Counted from the first letter of the stretch, positions 42,301 through 50,160 are shown. The stretch is DNA of 64,000 nt from Branchiostoma floridae (GCF_000003815.2 NC_049980.1:12669075-12733074); one strand, 5' to 3'. Notes: a model not told the origin generated them from the sequence alone. A program made the numbers and translations.

Positions 42301-45300
42301 GAAATAGTCAGACAACGTGTGTGTTTTTATTGCTGAAGTTCTTCAGCATGTTATAACATTCAGGAAATTATGGCATAATATCTAGATAAGTTGTGTATCT
42401 TACAGTTGATAATTTTCTCTTCCTAGATTCACCTATGCAGATGCCCGAGCTCAACTGCCTTCTTGGGTTCGTCCCTATGCCACCACTTACAACACCTTTG
42501 GTCAGGCAATCAAGGACCTCATCAGTTTCTTCAAAACTGCAGACAGAACAGTAAGTGCCATCTAGTGATTTTCAACAGCACTGCAGACTTTACAAAACCA
42601 TCAGAAACTGGCATTGAGCACAGTACAATTGCAAAATGAGATTGTCATTCAGGAATGATACATAAAGGTTAGTGCAGGTGAAATATGCTCCCTGATTAGT
42701 GATAGCAATGTCAAAATCTATTAATCACAGACTGGAGACTAGAAAAGCGCTGTATGAATAACATTCAGCACCAAGGACAGGGATATTAATCTGTCTATCT
42801 CAACCGTCAGAGAAATTATGTCCATAGTGATTGCATCTCAATTATCTCAGAGATGCAACATATGTAACATAACTGATTCAAAGGTCACTCAGCACCAGGG
42901 ATATTGTTCGATTGAAATATTGTTCTGTTATAGGGGCAAGGATAGCAGTTAATCCATTTTACCAAGGGTACAATGTATTGTCTATTTTTGACATCCATTC
43001 ACCCACAGGGAGGACCTCAGTTATCGAAGATAGACACATAACAGTTTTGTCAGTGGTTGATATTCTGTATTCTAGGCAAAGTACCATTGTTGTAATTGTG
43101 AAAGTTGTTCAGTACTAGGAGCAAAGGTGTTTTTATAGATGGTATCTTACAGCAGAAACAGAAACATACATGTAGCAGTTAATGTCATTCAGCACCAGGT
43201 ACAGGGATGTTGATCTGTGCGATGATGTCTATAGCAGAAACATAGCAGTGCTAGTGTGAATGTCATTCAGCACCAGGGACAAGCATGTCTACATGTTTGT
43301 ATATAGATGGCATATATAGTGTAAATGTCGTTCAGAACCAGGGACAGCAATATCTGTATAGATGGTTTCCTATAGCAGAATGTGGCAGTACTAGAGTGAA
43401 TGTTATTTAGCACCACACGGTATAGATAGTTTCATATACAGAAACATAGCAGTGCTAGTGTGAATGCCATTCAGCACTAGGGATAGGGATATCTGTATAG
43501 ATGGTGTGTTAAAGCAGAAATGTAGCATTGGTTGTGTGAATGTCATTCAGCACCAAGGGCAGGGATGATCTGTACATCTGGTTTCCTATAGCAGACTGTA
43601 CATTAGACTGTCGCAGTTCATAAAATGAATCATGTTTGACGTTACACTTTCCCGTGTCAGCTACCTCAACCTGTAGCCAAGAACAAGACCAGTGTTCCAG
43701 TCATGACTGCCAGCTTCCAGCCCAGCCGCAGCCACGTCATGACAGGTGCTGCAGGCTCCAGCTGCAGGAACAGCTGTCAGGAGGCTCGCAGGATCGACTC
43801 ACATGTGCCCAGTCTGAGGCGTAGCCCAGGTCAGCTGGATGCTAGATTAAACTATATGAGAAAGTTCTTGCTGTTGCAAAACATATTCCATGCATTGAAG
43901 CAAGAATTTTATACAGTCTACATCTTGAAAAACTACATTGGAGTATAGTTTGCGACTTCATCTGTAGAGTGATAAGGGAGCCCTATCCATTGACAACGGT
44001 TGAGCAACTAATGTTGGATTTGTCTAACCTTTGATTTCATAATTGGAATATGAAACTGGATATAAATGTATGAGATACAAAATGTTAAAGGATTGTTTCT
44101 TTAACTATGTAATTTGTTAAGTTACCTGTGAAATTGTTGCTCAGCGGTTACAGCCTCTAGTGGAAAGGTAATGTGATGTTCATAGGATGATCCAAGAAAA
44201 GCTGAGTAGTCATAGTTCAGTAGATAAAGTGGGATTTGGTGATGACTGCTTAATCATGATTCTGTTGATTCTTTTCCTAGAACCAAAGTCCTTTGCCCAT
44301 CTGAAAGTTGGATATGAAACATATGGACCAGTTAAACAAGCCCAGAGACCTGTGTCCAGCACAGGACTGTTTGATGCACTACAGGAAGTGGAGGTCAGGC
44401 AATGCCAAATGTTCATGATAAATATGCTGAATTTGTGACATATCTCAATTTTTTGTCATTGTTTTGTTTATCTAGGTACATGTATATTGTTATACATTGT
44501 CAAGTGCTTTGTAAATTGCTTGGGCAACACACGTGACATGTGAACATAGATAGAAACTTATAACTTTCCTCTTTCAACAGGACAGGAAAGAAGAAGATGG
44601 TGAAGATGAGGCGTGGACAGACTTTCTCACCAGTCAGGTACGGAAGAGAGGCTTTTATTGTCTTTAAGTAGTTGCATGACTGTATAAACAATGCAAAATT
44701 CTATTGACATAACTTAAGTTAGTCCATAGCAATTAGATTTCTATTAATTTTGTCCTGATCTTAAAAAAACAAGGAAAGTCTTGAAAATACTTGCAGAAGT
44801 GACTCTAGTGTGGTAGCCTGAAGTGTGCATTGTCGCTGTAGAAGTGACACCAGAATGGTAGCCTTGAATGTAGTGGGTATCGCTAATAGTATACCACACT
44901 AGTTTCACTTTCTGCTCTTCTTAAATACAGGAATAAAAGACTTCTTGGCTGTGATACCATGTTTTATCACTGAAAATTTAGACATTGACATTTTATAACA
45001 GTTTATTTTGCCCATCTTGTCTTGTTTGCGCTGTTGTGGTGTCTACATATTTAGGAATGTCATCTGTAAAATTTACTTCTTGTTGCCTCACAGGCTAATG
45101 GTGATTTTTAGCTTTATTCTATGGTATAGATTGATTACATTGCTAACAATTTCATTTATTAGTCTTCTTGATGGTATTATAAAACAGGACTCTAGTTCAT
45201 CAGGACGACCTGTGGCCAAGCCGGTGATGAGGAAAAGAATTAAGATTGTAAAGGTAAGAGAATGTTGATGAAATACTTAAGGTGGCTATCATCCTTTCGA

Positions 45301-48300
45301 TCTCATGTTTGTCTCGGATAATGTAGTAGTCAATGGTTTACGTACAAAATGTAGGTGTGGTTGGAATTTTTTAATTGCCACTTCTTTTCTTTTTGATTCT
45401 TCCAGTGGGAGGACAGAGGCAAACATAATATAGAGGTAGGTGTTCAGCATTATGTAGCTTTTACATTTACATAACAAGTGTTAGGGTTAGGGTGATTTTC
45501 AATATCCATGAATGTATTAAAAAAAAGGAACATGTAATTAAAAAAAAAACATTCTGTATAATTTTGCTCCCTGTGAAGAATGTAACTATTGAACATTGGA
45601 GTCTGTTAAAATTTTCTGTTCACAAGAATGTTTGCTTAACTAATTGCTTGAGTAACCTTGTTACATATGTGTTAGAAACCATCTAGCATCCAGATCAGAG
45701 TCTCAGTGTTGGTAGAGACTCCAGTCAGGATCTCTACTGACATATCTAGCATTTCTGACATACTGTGATCTCTACCCTGACATGTTCCATAGCCACAGAA
45801 GGCACAGCCAAGTGACAAACCAGTCAAGAAACCCATGCTGATGTCTGCTGAGAAGTACCTGGCTGAGGTAGGTCTGCAGGGCACCTGGATTTACATTTAC
45901 CTTGTTCCTAACAATTATTATGTGTATAGTCAGTAGTAGTGGTGCGTACCTAAAGCCCGTGTTTAGGTCCAAGTAAAAAAAAAACTAAATGTCCGGAGCC
46001 ATGTCCGGACTTGCAAAAAGCAATCTGTCACGGAATTCCCTTTTTTTGTTCTAAACCATCTAAAACCTTCCATAGACAGTGAAATTTGCACTGGAAAAAA
46101 ACAAAAAACAGTTCGTGTTTACACTGGCTGTCTATCATTTTCATGTATTTTTCAAATTGGATTTCAATTCATGCTAACATGCAATTTTATATGCACCCCC
46201 CTCCCCCCCTACCCCTCAAAAAATGCACATAATATGCAATGATGGGTTCAGGTCCGGACTTTAAGTCCGGACCTGAGCCTGGACTGCTGGACCTGAATCC
46301 GGATCTGAACCTGAAATTGAGTTTAGGTACGCACCACTAGTCAGTAGGTGTATGTACATGTAGCTTTAAGTTTAAGATCCAAATTTTGTAATGCATATCC
46401 TGCTCATATATCTGCTTGCATAGGCCAATTCACTTACAACTTACATGGGTATGACGTAACATGACGTGACTTGGGTTGTGGTCTGGCTGGTACCTTAGGT
46501 GATACAGGGTCCATTGTGTTATATTCTCTCTCTATATGACTGGATTCAGATATACTTGAAGGGTATTGACAAACAGTTGATTCTTCACTGAGATCCATCA
46601 GTACAGTTACTGTAGTGTATCTGCAATTACATATTAGGAGAAAATCATTTACTTATCATTTACTATACCTTCTATACTTTGATAGATATCTGACACTTCA
46701 AGTTCTAATTTCATTTCCAGGTTCGACGTGTTCTCAGTATAGAGAAGTTCAAGCTCTTCCAAAAGATGTTAGGAGACTACAAAAAGGTATAAAATTCTAA
46801 GCTTCCTTTATACATGCTTACTTTTCTGAGTTACCACAGACTGGTAAAATGTGAAATGAAGAGCTGGTAAAATGCAAGAAATTCGCATTGCTAAACTGTA
46901 CTTTCAATTTTATGATGTGTTAGACAAGGTAACCTGCAAACATGCTTTTGAATTTTTGCTGTCCTTTCAAAGTGGGGATGAATTTAATAAAACAGCAAGA
47001 TGAATTGGATTCTACATTTGTCATAAACCAGAAAATTCTAGCTTTAATTTGACAGTGAACTGATTGTACTCCCCCTATGTGAGGAGGGCTGTATCTAGTG
47101 CAATCCTGTCTTGTGTTGTGGCAAGTTAGGGCATCCCTTGTTATATTGTTACCTAATGGAAAAAATGGGAAGTGTGTCACAGTGGCCCATATTACATATA
47201 AGAAGACATACTGTTATGATTACAGCTAGTCAGCTCCTTATTATTTTTCTTTCCAGACAGATGATTTCAATGCCATGGTGACTAATCTGGCTGACCTTCT
47301 GACAGAAGATGATTCTACAATCCATCTCTTCAGGGGTGAGGACCTTCTGTTGGACACATGGATTATATAAGACATATGATATTGCTTTGACCATTTTTAT
47401 GGCCTGCAGAGAAGTAATGTAAAAAAGCTTTAAGAAAACAGCCCTTCATTTGCATACAATCATACATTGTTTTCATACAAACAACTCCAGTGCAATGCTC
47501 AAGTCGCTCAACATGTATGTCATCTGACCAGCAGTAATTTGAAATCTTATGCCTGTATGCCTGCCTTATTATTTGTACTTATCTAAACGTGCAATGAAGT
47601 GTCACCTTACTCAAGTATGCCCACCCTCTGCAGAATTCTACAAGTTTGTGCGACCACATCACAAGAAACAGTTTGATCAGACCTGTAAGGACATAACTGG
47701 ACAAGGTTAGTGACATGTTTGGGAAGAGTCAGAATTGTACAAGGATTGACAAGACACTGTTTGCAGGGCACTGCCTCAGGATTAAGGAGGAAACTGTTGC
47801 TGACCTGGTGCTCTGGATGCCCAGACATCTGAAAACAGATACTACACTCACACTCACTCACTCTCCGGTTTAACGTCTGTTGTTCCCCATCCTGTGGGGG
47901 TTAGACGTGCTTGCACATAGATGAGGGGGCCTGATGGCAGCTCGCCAGTGTCTTCTGTCACTAGGGTTGACACTGTGTAGGTTGAGAAAGTCGATGTCTT
48001 CCTTTATGTTGTCCAACCATCTCTTTCGTGGTCGACCACGAGGGTTCTTTCCCTCTATGCTGAATTCCATGATCTTCCTGGGCCACTTCTCCTCATCCAT
48101 TCTAATGCCATAGAATGCAAAGTAAAGTCCAAAGTAAAGATAAAAAGAAAAAAAAAACTCTATTGTTTGGTGTACTATACTCTGTGTGTTTAGTCACTTG
48201 TCCAATCTTCCTGACCAATTAGATTTCATGATGAAGGCAACTTTTTTTGGCCAAATTGTTTTTCTATTTGCACCTGTCATATTGGGTACATGTCATCTAT

Positions 48301-49481
48301 ATAATCAAATCAACATGGCCTTTGTAACTTTGATGAAAGCCAACATGATTGATGGGATGTAAATGATTTAAACTAGCACTTGTTGATCCATGTTTCCCAG
48401 GCTGTGGTTACAAACCTGAGCACAGTGTGTCCAGGAAGTGTCTACAAGAACACAAGGACTCGGCACATGTCACCAAGAAGAGAAGGTTGAACACAGGAGG
48501 TGCAGAGAGCAGCACTGCAGGCATGTCTGCTTCTGGTGGGACATCTCAACTGGACAGCACTACTCATCTCAATAAAGGTGCTCCAGGTTATGTTGTCACA
48601 TTCATGTACAAACTGTTTGGTTTCAGTGTCTTTTTGTTTGCTTGTGTGTGTCGTGACCATGTTTGCACATGTTACATGTACGTAGGTACATTGTACATCT
48701 GACACTGACAGGAAGTTGGTTTATAGGTCCCAAAAAGATCTGGACGATAAGTAATCTCATTTCCTGTATTTACATGTAATTCTTAGTGCTATATGAATGT
48801 ATGTTGGAAAATACACTTCACAAAATAATTAAAAAAGAGTCACAATAGATAAAACAAGAATTCCCTAATGCTAAAATTATTTCATGGAGTTATGAAATCT
48901 GCCATTTTTTGGGTCCAATTTGATAATGTTAGAATTAAGGTACCTTTACATTTGTAAGAATTGAAGTGATTTTGTTCTGTTAAATCAATGGATTGTAATG
49001 TCAATCAGAAGAATGCTAGAAAATAATTGTGATTGTCATAGATGGCAGATACTTACAGATAGTCTTTGTAACGTACATTTCATGTAGAGTTACAAAGTCA
49101 GTATTTTCTATGTTGATCAAAGGTGGCAAGCATCTTGGAAGCAGCTCTGCCCAAAGTGCACCAACTTCTCTGTCCAGTTGGCTACAAGGTGGAAATACTA
49201 GCAAAACCTCAGCATCAGCACCCAGTGGGACTCAGGAAAACAGTGCAATATCTCAGTCTGGAGGAGCTTCAGCTGCTGTGTCCTCCGCGACTTGTAGAAA
49301 AGAAGTTTCCAATGAAAAGCAGAGAAACTTTGACCTGACAGGGAGCTACAATGACTTACGGAATGGTCTACAAGTCACAGACTCGGGACTGTCCAATAGT
49401 GCCAGTAGTGAGATGGGAGGATTGTTGGATGAGGAGGAGAGGAGGATGAATGCTCTGTTTGATGAGGAGGATGCAGAATGA
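15277..49481 (+). CDS. RTEL1: Regulator of telomere elongation helicase 1, complete (33 coding exons, 1183 aa)
   Basis: RTEL1 is a nuclear ATP-dependent 5'-3' DNA helicase of the XPD/FANCJ superfamily 2 Fe-S group. It dismantles T-loops, G-quadruplexes and D-loops. I traced 33 exons whose lengths sum to 3552 nt (1183 aa plus TGA), with every junction in phase. Landmarks: Walker [10 protein letters not shown] 41-49; motif Ia ASRTHSQL; Fe-S cysteines C153, C171, C180, C215; DEAH 258-261; motif V SEGLDF from 640; motif [14 protein letters not shown] 701-712; NLS-like RKRIKIVK in exon 26 and KKRR in exon 32; one harmonin-homology domain about 924-1004 ending [20 protein letters not shown]; then the GCGYKPEHS tail. 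Start ATG has the context ACCATGG. The human canonical protein is 1219 aa with a second harmonin domain and a PIP box; a longer isoform adds a RING. Here the protein ends in an acidic tail without them. Confidence 0.96.
15790..15985. repeat. Foldback element, RTEL1 intron 1
   Basis: Imperfect inverted arms of about 60 bp (15790-15852 and 15925-15985) sharing ACAACTGGAT, AGATTTACTTC and GTGACATC-ATCAC. A single related arm recurs in intron 4 near 21100-21160. Confidence 0.7.
17660..18175. repeat. Inverted-repeat element, RTEL1 intron 1
   Basis: Left arm at 17665-17720 (AGAGATTGGGATC...AATCTCCTAGGAGAGATTG) and an imperfect inverted copy at 18100-18172. The element ends about 140 bp before exon 2. 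Intron 1 otherwise shows nothing recognised. Confidence 0.55.
18316..18532 (+). CDS. RTEL1: RTEL1 exon 2 (Walker A)
   Basis: Begins [20 protein letters not shown], the ATP-binding motif I. Its second half, a family-variable stretch before motif Ia, has no close human match. Leaves one base; donor G|GTAGGA. Confidence 0.95.
18925..19136. mobile_element. TACTGTAA-ended MITE, copy 1 (intron 2)
   Basis: 212 bp. The ends TACTGTAAGTGCA and TGCATTTACAGTA are inverted repeats with one mismatch in 13. The interior repeats TTTGCGGT and CACCGCGAA in inverted orientation. Confidence 0.7.
20080..20176 (+). CDS. RTEL1: RTEL1 exon 3 (motif Ia)
   Basis: Encodes [20 protein letters not shown] then NTSYR. 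Donor AG|GTGGGC. Confidence 0.95.
20339..20423 (+). CDS. RTEL1: RTEL1 exon 4 (first Fe-S cysteine)
   Basis: Encodes [19 protein letters not shown]; the second cysteine (C153) matches human C145, a cluster ligand. Ends phase 0 at AAG|GTTAGT. Confidence 0.95.
20424..22339. other. RTEL1 intron 4, unique part
   Basis: No coding sequence recognised; one arm of the intron-1 foldback family at about 21100-21160. Confidence 0.5.
22340..23457. repeat. Minisatellite, 21-bp unit / 42-bp higher order (RTEL1 intron 4)
   Basis: About 53 units of 21 bp. Two versions, one with CACAGTCTATGG and one with CACTGTCCTTGG, alternate regularly from about 22730 to 23215, making a 42-bp period. Decayed units extend left to about 22235. 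As 21 is a multiple of 3 and the units lack stops, long open frames appear on both strands; on plus they read [14 protein letters not shown]. This is not a gene. Confidence 0.97.
23646..23706 (+). CDS. RTEL1: RTEL1 exon 5 (Fe-S cysteines 2 and 3; GC donor)
   Basis: Encodes [21 protein letters not shown]171 and C180 are Fe-S ligands. The exon ends GATG and the intron begins GCAAGT, a GC-AG intron. The only nearby GT donor would give a stop in the next exon. Confidence 0.93.
24245..24320 (+). CDS. RTEL1: RTEL1 exon 6
   Basis: Encodes [20 protein letters not shown]; human has [13 protein letters not shown]. Donor AA|GTGAGT. Confidence 0.95.
24321..27192. other. RTEL1 introns 6 and 7 around exon 7
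   Basis: Apart from exon 7 (25581-25665) I see no conserved protein. A 31-bp hairpin with 8-bp stem (CCAGACGG/CCGTCTGG) lies at 27029-27059. Confidence 0.5.
25581..25665 (+). CDS. RTEL1: RTEL1 exon 7 (fourth Fe-S cysteine)
   Basis: Encodes [20 protein letters not shown] then YNYLLDPK. C215 completes the Fe-S ligands. Confidence 0.95.
27193..27258 (+). CDS. RTEL1: RTEL1 exon 8 (DEAH box)
   Basis: Encodes [20 protein letters not shown] plus NL: Walker B/motif II, residues 258-261. Phase 0 at both ends. Confidence 0.96.
27779..27920 (+). CDS. RTEL1: RTEL1 exon 9
   Basis: Begins [20 protein letters not shown]; human has [20 protein letters not shown]. Donor C|GTGAGT. Confidence 0.95.
28398..28436 (+). 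CDS. RTEL1: RTEL1 exon 10 (39 nt)
   Basis: Small exon encoding [13 protein letters not shown]. Acceptor TTTCACAG, donor A|GTGAGT; phases fit both neighbours. Confidence 0.88.
28595..28670. repeat. Degenerate GGAT/GATG tetranucleotide repeat (intron 10)
   Basis: Interrupted run of TGGATGGATG-type units, ending close to exon 11. Confidence 0.8.
28774..28852 (+). CDS. RTEL1: RTEL1 exon 11
   Basis: Encodes [20 protein letters not shown] then LTRPG, in line with the human VTKPGSYIFELF junction. Donor AG|GTAGAG. Confidence 0.92.
29310..29475 (+). CDS. RTEL1: RTEL1 exon 12
   Basis: Begins [20 protein letters not shown]; human has [20 protein letters not shown]. Donor AAG|GTATGT. Confidence 0.95.
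29648..29722 (+). CDS. RTEL1: RTEL1 exon 13
   Basis: Encodes [20 protein letters not shown] then AKYYK, aligned to the human IVFSVDPSEG...LQSYK segment. Phase 0 at both ends. Confidence 0.92.
29974..30200 (+). CDS. RTEL1: RTEL1 exon 14 (motifs III-IV region)
   Basis: Contains [16 protein letters not shown] and [18 protein letters not shown], nearly identical to human. The acceptor is CTGCAACAG behind a weak pyrimidine tract. Confidence 0.95.
31922..32229. mobile_element. Decayed hAT-like MITE (intron 14)
   Basis: Degenerate copy of the element at 34206-34555: starts AGGGATCAAACTTCAATTTTG, has several GGTGCAC motifs, and ends CATTTTAAGCCTTG, a mutated form of ATTTCGAGCCCTG. Confidence 0.5.
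32899..33029. repeat. Short foldback (intron 14)
   Basis: ATTCCTAGCGTGGGTGCCA at 32899-32917 faces TGGCACCCAGGCTAAGTAT at 33008-33026 in imperfect inverted orientation. Confidence 0.5.
34206..34555. mobile_element. hAT-like MITE, 350 bp (intron 14)
   Basis: Perfect 13-bp terminal inverted repeats CAGGGCTCGAAAT/ATTTCGAGCCCTG, an end sequence typical of hAT elements. Flanked on both sides by CCTAA (34201-34205, 34556-34560); only 5 bp match, not the usual 8. Interior carries repeated GGGTGCACC and no transposase. Confidence 0.8.
34566..34776. mobile_element. TACTGTAA-ended MITE, copy 2 (intron 14)
   Basis: 211 bp with perfect 11-bp ends TACTGTAATTC/GAATTACAGTA, the same size and end type as copy 1. 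It lies 10 bp from the hAT-like MITE. Confidence 0.7.
35012..35125 (+). CDS. RTEL1: RTEL1 exon 15
   Basis: Encodes [20 protein letters not shown] then [17 protein letters not shown]. Donor AG|GTGCGT lies 29 bases before an N gap. Confidence 0.95.
35155..35254. other. Assembly gap (100 N)
   Basis: Exactly 100 N in RTEL1 intron 15. Coding phase across it is intact, so no exon seems lost. Confidence 0.99.
36211..36251 (+). CDS. RTEL1: RTEL1 exon 16 (41 nt)
   Basis: Encodes [13 protein letters not shown] after a good acceptor (CCCCCACTACAG); parallels human CLSSLGKALGNIA. Confidence 0.88.
36252..39112. other. RTEL1 intron 16
   Basis: 2.9 kb of AT-rich sequence; no gene, clear repeat or conserved element recognised. 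Confidence 0.5.
39113..39198 (+). CDS. RTEL1: RTEL1 exon 17
   Basis: Encodes [20 protein letters not shown] then NKCLEVWQ; human has [20 protein letters not shown]. Confidence 0.96.
39787..39864 (+). CDS. RTEL1: RTEL1 exon 18
   Basis: Encodes [20 protein letters not shown] then TQFVE; human LKPLFVEPRSKGSF. Phase 0 at both ends. Confidence 0.94.
40208..40401. repeat. Foldback element (RTEL1 intron 18)
   Basis: Arms of about 40 bp: TTCCACCC...GGTTGACTCTCGTGGCAATGCCT faces AGGCATTGCCACAAGAGTCAATC...GGGTGGAA. Confidence 0.75.
40725..40802 (+). CDS. RTEL1: RTEL1 exon 19
   Basis: Encodes [20 protein letters not shown] then AVCRGK, preceding motif V. Confidence 0.95.
41505..41639 (+). CDS. RTEL1: RTEL1 exon 20 (motif V)
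   Basis: Encodes [20 protein letters not shown] then [19 protein letters not shown]. The donor AAG|GTCAGA is weak, but only it keeps phase with exon 21. Confidence 0.94.
41920..42035 (+). CDS. RTEL1: RTEL1 exon 21 (motif VI)
   Basis: Encodes [20 protein letters not shown] then [15 protein letters not shown], containing the arginine-finger motif. Confidence 0.97.
42427..42550 (+). CDS. RTEL1: RTEL1 exon 22
   Basis: Encodes [20 protein letters not shown] onward, the end of the helicase core. Phase 0 exit, ACA|GTAAGT. Confidence 0.96.
42755..43600. repeat. Degenerate tandem repeat, about 65-77 bp period (intron 22)
   Basis: Repeated TCATTCAGCACCAGGGACAGG-like cores near 42763, 42888, 43185, 43262, 43327, 43403, 43467 and 43542, with CTGTATAGATGGT and TATAGCAGAAACATAGCAGT in between. 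The core resembles the minus-strand reading of the intron 4 minisatellite (TTCAGTACCAAGGACAG). Confidence 0.75.
43661..43829 (+). CDS. RTEL1: RTEL1 exon 23
   Basis: Less conserved linker: [20 protein letters not shown], ending [12 protein letters not shown], which matches human LDLHVPSLKQRSSG. Confidence 0.9.
44281..44393 (+). CDS. RTEL1: RTEL1 exon 24
   Basis: Encodes [20 protein letters not shown] then LFDALQEVE; human [22 protein letters not shown]. Confidence 0.9.
44581..44637 (+). CDS. RTEL1: RTEL1 exon 25
   Basis: Acidic linker [19 protein letters not shown], phase 0 at both ends. Confidence 0.85.
45188..45253 (+). CDS. RTEL1: RTEL1 exon 26 (NLS-like)
   Basis: Encodes [20 protein letters not shown] then K; MRKRIKIV parallels human RKKIRLV and is a likely nuclear signal. 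Confidence 0.88.
45406..45435 (+). CDS. RTEL1: RTEL1 exon 27 (30-nt microexon)
   Basis: Encodes [10 protein letters not shown]. The acceptor TTCTTCCAG and donor GAG|GTAGGT are good, but phase 0 on both sides means skipping would also stay in frame. May be alternative. Confidence 0.6.
45793..45867 (+). CDS. RTEL1: RTEL1 exon 28
   Basis: Encodes [20 protein letters not shown] then KYLAE, entering the harmonin-homology domain. Confidence 0.9.
45937..46339. mobile_element. hAT-like MITE, 403 bp, with 8-bp target duplication (intron 28)
   Basis: Perfect 18-bp terminal inverted repeats, TAGTGGTGCGTACCTAAA at 45937-45954 and its complement at 46322-46339. Flanked by GTCAGTAG at 45929-45936 and 46340-46347, the 8-bp duplication expected of hAT transposition. 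The interior has the palindrome GGTCCGGACTTTAAGTCCGGACC (about 46251-46273) and no open frame. Confidence 0.9.
46721..46786 (+). CDS. RTEL1: RTEL1 exon 29 (harmonin domain)
   Basis: Encodes [20 protein letters not shown] plus K; human ELSQANFATFTQALQDYKG. Confidence 0.93.
47257..47335 (+). CDS. RTEL1: RTEL1 exon 30 (harmonin domain)
   Basis: Encodes [20 protein letters not shown] then TIHLFR; human SDDFAALAACLGPLFAEDP. Confidence 0.94.
47634..47705 (+). CDS. RTEL1: RTEL1 exon 31 (harmonin domain end)
   Basis: Encodes [20 protein letters not shown] then TGQ; human [22 protein letters not shown]. Confidence 0.96.
47846..48100 (-). mobile_element. 5'-truncated non-LTR retrotransposon, 3' end (intron 31, antisense)
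   Basis: The minus-strand frame includes [20 protein letters not shown] and [11 protein letters not shown], the basic GRPRKRW tail seen after the reverse transcriptase of many animal non-LTR elements. It is followed by a GAGTGAGTGTGAGTG-type tail (47846-47867 on plus), a typical simple-repeat 3' end. Upstream domains are absent. Family not assigned. Confidence 0.75.
48401..48577 (+). CDS. RTEL1: RTEL1 exon 32
   Basis: Begins [20 protein letters not shown], includes VTKKRRLN, and ends [10 protein letters not shown], which matches the human linker QLDPQEHLNQ that precedes harmonin domain 2. Donor G|GTGCTC. Confidence 0.93.
49123..49481 (+). CDS. RTEL1: RTEL1 exon 33 (terminal)
   Basis: Encodes [20 protein letters not shown] (to residue 1085), a Ser-rich stretch and the acidic end [16 protein letters not shown], then [11 protein letters not shown] resembles the human PIP box QSKISSFL but lacks the glutamine. 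The acceptor GATCAAAG has a weak pyrimidine tract but fits the phase. Confidence 0.88.
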
Positions 49482-50160
49482 GAAGTCCCTTAAAGTTTGC
49501 ATCTGTCTGTCTCGCAAATGGTCATTGCTGACATTGATGCCATATCTAAACGAGTGTATCACACCTTTTTAGATGGGCTGACAAGAGGCAAACATGCATA
49601 GATATTAAAGCAACCAAAAATGGCTAATCCTAGTCCTAATCCTCTATAGTCTATACCATGCAACACCATGGCAATAGCATGTTTAGCAATATGGCATTGA
49701 CTGTTTCAAATGGCGTTATGACCATTTGCTAGACAGAAATTTGCACTCCCTCTATGTCTATGTGCTACGAGATATTCAGGATTAAAGACACAGACACTTT
49801 TTATATATTTGCTATAGTCGATATAGATCTTGTCATTCCTACTATGCAAGCTATTGTCTGGGATACATAGATACACCAATTATACTTTTACATTAACATT
49901 TACAAGACAAAAACAGGCCTCATCTAGACATTTACATAGAAAGTTATTAATATTCTGATATATCTATATTTTGCTTTAGATTTATTAGAATTATATCACA
50001 TTGTTGAGATGAAAAGAAATAGGTAACATTTACACCTTTCTGAGGTCATAATTTGCAGCCCTTATGCCTTCCCAAACTAGATTCTACTTGACATTAACTA
50101 ATGAAGTGTAATGCAATGATTTTTTCTGAAAATAAATAAACTTTCATATTTATGTATTAA
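49482..50160 (+). terminator. RTEL1: RTEL1 3' UTR and polyadenylation signals
   Basis: After TGA, AATAAA occurs twice in overlap at 50131-50136 and 50135-50140, followed by T-rich sequence. Cleavage near 50155 is inferred. The convergent HINT3-like gene stops at 50299, so the two 3' ends almost touch or overlap. Confidence 0.7.

Noticed and set aside
45480-45493. TTAGGGTTAGGG in RTEL1 intron 27, tempting as a telomere link
   Set aside because: Only two units; expected by chance at this scale and not evidence of function.
48578-49122. Search of RTEL1 intron 32 for a hidden second harmonin domain
   Set aside because: No frame resembles FVRPHHK-type sequence or the domain's helices.
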